From JBDKLC01 sp040384865 (GTDB taxonomy: Bacteria > Patescibacteriota > Minisyncoccia > Phycocordibacterales > CAIZLB01): a stretch of 10,442 nucleotides of DNA. The notes under the pieces are model-generated. The model was not told the origin of the DNA. It searched no databases and saw nothing but the letters and a program-made list of their open reading frames with translations. Of the stretch, positions 6,937 through 10,442 are shown piece by piece. The position numbers and the translations under genes were made by a program. Positions within the stretch are counted from its first letter, which is position 1. Each line of letters starts with the position of its first letter. The stretch spans positions 1 to 10,442 of the forward strand of contig JAZKIM010000009.1 of the NCBI GenBank assembly GCA_040384865.1, given 5' to 3'.

Positions 6937-6965
6937 TGGTATATAGTTTTAAAATGGTATATACT
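6937..6965 (+). promoter_or_regulatory. Direct-repeat promoter-like region before the small anchored protein
   Basis: TGGTATATA occurs at 6937-6945 and again at 6955-6963, 18 bases apart, in the 48-base gap. Each copy resembles an extended -10 (TG-G-TATATA); the second also reads TATACT at 6960-6965. If the second is used, the leader to ATG 6980 would be only about 8-10 bases. The spacing of nearly two helical turns would also suit an operator. Neither role can be decided from sequence. Confidence 0.4.
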
Positions 6966-6979
6966 AGAAACACTATATT

Positions 6980-7393
6980 ATGAAATTATTTCTCAGAAAA
7001 TATATCGTCTTACTTCTTATTACACTTGTCATTTTATTGGCGGGGATTTCAGTCTATTTATATAAAAAGAATACAAATAATCCGGAGGCTATTTCTCAAG
7101 CAGAGGTAAAAAGCCTGGTAACAAAAGTTGGACGGTTAATGATTCTGCCACAAGGAGAAACTCCTACTATCGCGACTGTATCAGATCCAGAAGCATTGAA
7201 AGATCAAGCCTTTTTTGCTGATGCAAAAAAGGGGGATAAAGTATTGATCTATAGCAATGCCAAGAAAGCCATCTTGTACAGTCCTTCAGAAGACAAGATT
7301 GTCACGATTGCTCCACTTAACTCTGATGCTGGTGCAAAAACTGATATCCAGACTCCAGCAGCTGAAACTTCAAAAACTGATAACAAAAACTAG
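6980..7393 (+). CDS. Small membrane-anchored protein of unknown function
   Basis: 137 residues. A basic start (MKLFLRKY) and a membrane helix (about 8-27) are followed by YKK and an outside-facing domain of about 75 residues. Conserved-looking points are VTKVGRLMILPQGETPTIATVSDP (core around 48-70), FFADAKKGDKVLIY (78-91) and KKAILYSPSEDKIVTIAP (95-112). The KxGDxVLIY and AILYxPS elements suggest a small beta-barrel-like fold. From memory, proteins of this pattern are widespread as hypotheticals in Patescibacteria, often near surface or pilus genes; I cannot confirm that here. The tail from 115 is a low-complexity Thr/Ala/Lys/Asp linker. There is one membrane helix and no lipobox. Located between the receivers and the secreted proteins, it may belong to the surface unit. 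Function unknown. Confidence 0.82.
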   Translation: MKLFLRKYIVLLLITLVILLAGISVYLYKKNTNNPEAISQAEVKSLVTKVGRLMILPQGETPTIATVSDPEALKDQAFFADAKKGDKVLIYSNAKKAILYSPSEDKIVTIAPLNSDAGAKTDIQTPAAETSKTDNKN

Positions 7394-7399
7394 TATACT
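7394..7399 (+). promoter_or_regulatory. Weak -10 candidate before the first secreted protein
   Basis: TATACT follows the TAG stop (7391-7393) of the previous gene. No TG lies at the extended position, and no clear -35 is seen. It would give a leader of about 26 bases to ATG 7432. The purine-rich GGGGGAAGAGG at 7400-7410 is about 21 bases from the start, too far to be a normal ribosome binding site. Confidence 0.3.
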
Positions 7400-7431
7400 G
7401 GGGGAAGAGGAATTGTTTTCGCCAATATACG

Positions 7432-8445
7432 ATGATTAAAAAATATTTTTTACAGCAAATTTTTGGCATAGTCATACTCGTTGGTTTTTTCACTGCGACC
7501 TGTGTTTCGGCAGCTGATTTGACCAGTACGAGCTTTATCGTGCGCGATCCGCTGGTCGGTACCGGGGGAAGCTATGGCTCTTCTGCCAGTTTTTCTGCGT
7601 TTGGCTCTGGGGACATGACCAATATCGGGCGATCTACGTCTGCCAGTTTTGAAGGCCGGGAAGGGTTTTTATGGTTTCCTTATGTGATTCAAGGGGTTTT
7701 CTCTGCCGTAGCCAATGGTTCAAATGCAGACTTAACCTGGGGTGCCTCAACAGCGGGGCTGGGCTGGGATGTTTCTGGCTATAATACCGGTATCAAACCT
7801 ACAGGTGGTTCGTATACTTATACAGCTCGAGGTCTTGTAACTAGCTATACCTATACTGGACTAACTCCGGGAGGATATTGTTTTAAACTTCAAACTCTTG
7901 ATGCTTTTAGCAACATCATTGCAACTTCTTCTGAGGAATGTATAACAATACAACCAGTGATTACGTTTAGTATTTCTGATAATAGTATTGGCTTTGGGGC
8001 ACTGTCTGCTTCTGCTACGCGCTACGCCACAGGAGATTTAGCTGGTTTTGCTACAGAGCCAACACCTCCAGCTCACATTATAATTGCTGCAACTAATGCT
8101 CCAAACGGTTATGTTGTAACTATTCAAGGTTTAACCCTTACTTCGGGCCTTAATACAGTGAGTTCAATTTCTGGAGGACCCACAGGCCTTTCTATAGGGA
8201 GTGAACAGTTTGGTATTAGGACTACAGCAACGGGTGGTTCAGGGGCTGTAACTTCACCATATAATGGTTCGGCTGGTAATTATGGTTACAGCACTACTCC
8301 AAGTACGCCGACAAACTTTGCGAGCGCCTCTGGAGTGACAACTGCCACGACATATAATGTAAACTATGCAGCCAATATATCTACCATAACAGACTCGGGA
8401 GAGTATGGAACTACTCTTACTTATATAATAAGTGGAACTTTCTAG
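7432..8445 (+). CDS. Secreted protein: N-terminal GS-rich domain, FN3-like domain, YGTT-SGTF C-terminal domain
   Basis: 337 residues. Signal peptide about 1-27 (MIKKYF start, hydrophobic core, cleavage likely after VSA). Residues 28-82 form a Ser/Gly-rich module (TSTSFIVRDPLVGTGGSYGS, then SFEGREGFLWFP) of a kind found before FN3 domains in Patescibacterial surface proteins, as I recall. Residues about 84-173 resemble a fibronectin type III domain (LTWGAS, then YTYTGLTPGGYCFKLQTLD); Cys150 and Cys170 could form a disulfide. Residues 177-337 start ITFSISDNSIGFGAL and end YAANIST...GEYGTTLTYIISGTF; this domain recurs in the next protein. No sortase motif or C-terminal membrane helix is present, so attachment, if any, depends on another protein. 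It lies 38 bases after the small anchored protein. Probably a cell-surface or pilus-associated protein; exact role unknown. Confidence 0.85.
   Translation: MIKKYFLQQIFGIVILVGFFTATCVSAADLTSTSFIVRDPLVGTGGSYGSSASFSAFGSGDMTNIGRSTSASFEGREGFLWFPYVIQGVFSAVANGSNADLTWGASTAGLGWDVSGYNTGIKPTGGSYTYTARGLVTSYTYTGLTPGGYCFKLQTLDAFSNIIATSSEECITIQPVITFSISDNSIGFGALSASATRYATGDLAGFATEPTPPAHIIIAATNAPNGYVVTIQGLTLTSGLNTVSSISGGPTGLSIGSEQFGIRTTATGGSGAVTSPYNGSAGNYGYSTTPSTPTNFASASGVTTATTYNVNYAANISTITDSGEYGTTLTYIISGTF
7960..8442 (+). repeat. Shared C-terminal secreted domain, copy 1
   Basis: Encodes residues 177-337 of the first secreted protein. It matches the end of the next protein at the start (FSISDNxIxFGxL), at GYxVxxxGxTLTSG, at EQFG/EEFG and at the end (ANISxxTxxGxYGTTxxYIxSGTF). 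The middle is diverged. Confidence 0.8.
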
Positions 8446-8486
8446 GGTGGGGATAACTCATTATAGTGTTTTTTATATTGTATTTA

Positions 8487-8495
8487 TGGTATAAT
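8487..8495 (+). promoter_or_regulatory. Extended -10 promoter candidate for the second secreted protein
   Basis: TG-G-TATAAT is a perfect extended -10, with the hexamer at 8490-8495, in the 92-base AT-rich gap. Transcription would begin near 8502, giving a leader of about 36 bases to ATG 8538. It lies inside the open frame that would be read from TTG 8466, which argues against that upstream start. No strong -35 is visible. Confidence 0.6.
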
Positions 8496-8537
8496 CTAGG
8501 TATTATTACGAGCAGTTTAATTATTATTATTTACAAT

Positions 8538-9653
8538 ATGTTAATAGCAAAAAAATCTTTAGTATCGAAGTTCACCAGCACTCTTTCTATAATTGCCTTG
8601 GTTTTAGGAACTTCATTTGCTCCAATGTTCGCCAATTTCGCTAATGCCGCTTCGGTCACATCCTTTCAAGTTATTTTGACAAGAGAAAAAGCTGCTACTG
8701 TATCTAACCAGCAAATACTTTTCACTATTCCTGCCGGCGGCCTTGCTAGTGGTGAAACTATAGTTCTTACTTATGACAACAGTACAAGTATCCCTGGAGC
8801 CTGGGATTTTGAAGATGCCGATGTGAGTTATGATACAACTCCTGACTTCGTTTGTGATACCGGAGATACAGAAATCACTCTTGCAGCTTCACCTTCTGGT
8901 GCAACGGCCGGCATCGTTGATACTTCAACTACTGTAATTACTTTTACTAATGGTACTACATCAGTTGCTGCGGGCTCAGAAATGTGTTTTGAGTTTGGTA
9001 CAAATGCTGAATCAGTAGTGACTGGTGTTGAACAAATTACCAATGGTTCTGCTGGAACTACTTTTCTCACCCTATCAGGAACAGTGGGTACTGTCGACAG
9101 TACCGGACAAGCTGCTATGCCTATATTGGCCGACGACCAAGTTGTTATAACTGCAACAGTTAACTCAACTATTAGTTTCAGTATTAGTGATAACACTATA
9201 GAATTTGGCACTCTTACTTCAGGTGCAGCTAGATGGGCTGATGATGTTGGCGGAAGTGTTACTGATGTAGCCGCCCATACAATGGCTGTAGGAACTAATG
9301 CTACGGGTGGATATTCTGTTTCATACAATGGAGCAACCCTTACTTCAGGTGGAGATACTATAAACGTAGCTGCCGCTACTAACAACGAAGATGGTACTCC
9401 TGGAACTGAAGAATTTGGTGTAGGGTATTCAGTAAGTGGAGATGCTACTGTTGCAACTGGCTATGACCACAATGCTACTCCGGCCAACCGTGATTGGGCA
9501 TGGGTAGCAAGTACTACTACAAATGTTATCTCAGAGACAGGCCCTACTGCGACAGAGACTATAAGTGCATTTTACTTAGCCAACATTTCTGCTTTGACTG
9601 AAGCGGGGGCTTATGGAACTACTGTAAACTATATAGCGAGCGGGACTTTCTAA
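8538..9653 (+). CDS. Secreted two-domain protein with YGTT-SGTF C-terminal domain
   Basis: 371 residues. The signal peptide (1-37) is long and basic (MLIAKKSLVSKF, hydrophobic 15-30) with likely cleavage after ANA. Residues 38-205 form a beta-rich domain (SVTSFQVILTRE, FTIPAGGLASGETIVLTY, then Thr/Val-rich strands) with Cys106 and Cys150. Residues about 211-371 are homologous to the end of the preceding protein: ISFSISDNTIEFGTL, GYSVSYNGATLTSG, EEFGVGYS, ending LANISALTEAGAYGTTVNYIASGTF. The mature part is very rich in Thr, Ala, Gly and Ser and poor in Lys, and it uses ACT heavily, unlike the signalling genes to the left; this fits an abundant surface protein. I chose ATG 8538 because it begins a clean signal peptide. 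TTG 8466 would add 24 hydrophobic residues and run through the promoter. Exact role unknown. Confidence 0.88.
   Translation: MLIAKKSLVSKFTSTLSIIALVLGTSFAPMFANFANAASVTSFQVILTREKAATVSNQQILFTIPAGGLASGETIVLTYDNSTSIPGAWDFEDADVSYDTTPDFVCDTGDTEITLAASPSGATAGIVDTSTTVITFTNGTTSVAAGSEMCFEFGTNAESVVTGVEQITNGSAGTTFLTLSGTVGTVDSTGQAAMPILADDQVVITATVNSTISFSISDNTIEFGTLTSGAARWADDVGGSVTDVAAHTMAVGTNATGGYSVSYNGATLTSGGDTINVAAATNNEDGTPGTEEFGVGYSVSGDATVATGYDHNATPANRDWAWVASTTTNVISETGPTATETISAFYLANISALTEAGAYGTTVNYIASGTF
9168..9650 (+). repeat. Shared C-terminal secreted domain, copy 2
   Basis: Encodes residues 211-371 of the second secreted protein, the counterpart of 7960-8442. It has the same length (161 codons) and the same first and last motifs; the DNA is diverged, so the duplication is not recent. 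Confidence 0.8.
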
Positions 9654-9654
9654 A

Positions 9655-9660
9655 TATAAT
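9655..9660 (+). promoter_or_regulatory. -10-like hexamer before the DUF916-like gene
   Basis: A perfect TATAAT sits just after the TAA stop (9651-9653), 21 bases before ATG 9682. There is no extended TG and no clear -35. In AT-rich DNA this may be chance, and the 28-base gap also allows cotranscription. Confidence 0.25.
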
Positions 9661-9681
9661 CTATTAGTTACCTTAACGATA

Positions 9682-10442
9682 ATGAGCAAATACTTCAACT
9701 ACAGAATACCAGTGGCACTTTTTTTGATAATGGTATTTTCTATTTGCTTATTACCAAAATCTGCGGATGCGCTGACTCTTTCTCCTACACGCTTTGAGCT
9801 TAGTGGAGACCCCGGGGAAACTATAATTCAAGAAATCACACTCTTTAACGAAGGTGAAAATAGCCAAAATTACTATTCTTCTTATTTAAACTTTGAAGCT
9901 CAGGGTGAATCGGGGACTCCAGCATTTGTCGAATCAAAAGATGATTTAGATAAGTGGATTTCTACTCATTCAGTTGTTTCAATAAAACCAGGACAGAGCA
10001 TTAGTGTTCCTTTTACTATAAAAATCCCAGCCAATGCTGAACCAGGAGGTCATTTTGCTTCAGTATTTTGGGGTACTACTCCAAGCTCTCCCAGTGGGTC
10101 TGTAGTGTCTGTTGGCGCCAAAGTCGGAGTACTTATCCTCTTGTCAGTTAATGGTACTACTACAGAGGCCGGTGGCTTAGTTAGTTTTTCTGTTGTTGAT
10201 AAGCAGTTTTGGCACTCGACACTTCCAGTGTCTTTTGAATATCGCTTCAAGAATGATGGAGGCGACAGGGTTAAGCCGGTAGGTACGATAAAAATCCGGG
10301 ACACTATTTTCTTGCCAGCAAAAACCCTCAATGCCAATCCTACAGATGGAAATGTTCTTCCAGGGAGCACTCGTAAGTTTAGTGTTGATTGGCTTAACTA
10401 CACGCATCCAAAAGAAGACGTAGAGCCGACAAAAGCTGTGGC
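9682..10442 (+). CDS. Secreted DUF916-like surface protein (3' truncated by window end)
   Basis: The frame is open from ATG 9682 to the last base, giving 253 residues with no stop. The signal peptide spans 1-30 (MSKYFNYR, hydrophobic 9-24, cleavage likely after ADA). The mature start LTLSPTRFELSGDPGETI, then EITLFNEGE, is the N-terminal pattern of DUF916-type domains, in which a PGE turn precedes a strand with an N residue. IKPGQSISVPFTIKIPANAEPGGHF and SVFWGT follow (about 101-131), as in the first Ig-like half of that family. Residues 165-240 begin a second beta-sandwich (FEYRFKNDGGDRVKPVGTIKI). In Firmicutes, DUF916 proteins bind WxL-domain surface proteins and usually end with a membrane helix; here that end lies outside the window. 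It is 28 bases downstream of two secreted proteins with a shared C-terminal domain, possible partners (inference). The exact family is uncertain. Confidence 0.8.
   Translation, partial: MSKYFNYRIPVALFLIMVFSICLLPKSADALTLSPTRFELSGDPGETIIQEITLFNEGENSQNYYSSYLNFEAQGESGTPAFVESKDDLDKWISTHSVVSIKPGQSISVPFTIKIPANAEPGGHFASVFWGTTPSSPSGSVVSVGAKVGVLILLSVNGTTTEAGGLVSFSVVDKQFWHSTLPVSFEYRFKNDGGDRVKPVGTIKIRDTIFLPAKTLNANPTDGNVLPGSTRKFSVDWLNYTHPKEDVEPTKAV

Noticed and set aside
7257..7439. Short + strand frame overlapping the end of the small anchored protein
   Set aside because: It is out of frame within a better-supported gene, has no domain or start context, and only grazes the next start.
7501..7503. Cys24 in the signal peptide of the first secreted protein as a lipoprotein site
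   Set aside because: The preceding residues (FTAT) do not make a lipobox, and a normal cleavage site (VSA) follows directly.
8446..8475. Possible intrinsic terminator after the first secreted protein (T-run at 8469-8474)
   Set aside because: No stable GC-rich stem precedes the T-run; only three-base pairings can be drawn.
8466..8537. Upstream TTG start extending the second secreted protein by 24 residues
   Set aside because: The extension runs through a perfect extended -10 element and adds hydrophobic residues ahead of an already complete signal peptide.
8475..8539. 8-base inverted repeat ATATTGTA / TACAATAT spanning the promoter and start of the second secreted protein
   Set aside because: In such AT-rich DNA a match of this length is not unexpected, and the first arm would lie upstream of the predicted transcript start.
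8828..9385. Open frame of 185 codons on the minus strand inside the second secreted protein gene
   Set aside because: It is the complement of a Thr/Ala/Gly-rich coding region with strong codon bias. It has no domain, and the sense protein is clearly real.
9483..9512. DWAW sequence in the second secreted protein as a WxL motif
   Set aside because: It occurs once, mid-domain, without the paired WxL motif or the flanking pattern of true WxL domains; the other copy of the domain lacks it.

Overview
The window is a gene-dense, moderately AT-rich bacterial segment. Ten complete protein genes and two edge-truncated ones all lie on the + strand, with gaps of 1 to 92 bases; no stretch over 100 bases lacks a gene. 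No RNA genes, CRISPR arrays, insertion sequences or convincing intrinsic terminators were seen. Several traits suggest a Candidate Phyla Radiation (Patescibacteria, probably Parcubacteria-like) genome: secreted proteins ending in a YGTTxxYIxSGTF-type domain, a small anchored protein of a type I recall as common in those genomes, stand-alone receivers whose conserved Lys is not followed by Pro, and no Shine-Dalgarno sequence before any start. The lineage is inferred from protein style; no marker gene is present. TAA, TGA and TAG all appear as stops, so the standard bacterial code fits.

Left part (1-2908): the C-terminal end of a membrane-anchored protein, then a tight three-gene unit: a cytoplasmic FIST sensor, a 111-residue coiled-coil protein one base downstream, and a CHASE4-HAMP membrane sensor overlapping it by ATGA. 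The last two have no output domain, yet end in nearly the same roughly 26-residue coiled coil.

Middle (2909-6931): a membrane-anchored XylF-like sugar-binding protein with no ABC transporter partner in view, a HAMP-PAS-HisKA-HATPase sensor histidine kinase, and two paralogous receiver-only response regulators. With the left part this reads as a sensory cluster whose parts (cytoplasmic ligand domain, extracellular ligand domain, sugar binder, kinase, receivers) are on separate polypeptides. That they work together is inferred from gene order and the shared coiled coil; it is not demonstrated.

Right part (6932-10442): a small anchored protein of unknown function, two secreted beta-rich proteins sharing a homologous C-terminal domain, and the start of a DUF916-like secreted protein that runs off the window. 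This resembles in layout, not in sequence motif, the WxL-protein/DUF916 surface cassettes of Firmicutes.

Several genes are preceded by extended -10 promoter-like elements (TGnTATAAT or close), including two near-identical 12-mers before the sugar-binding gene and the first response regulator; the latter lies among CAGTA/TACTG inverted repeats.
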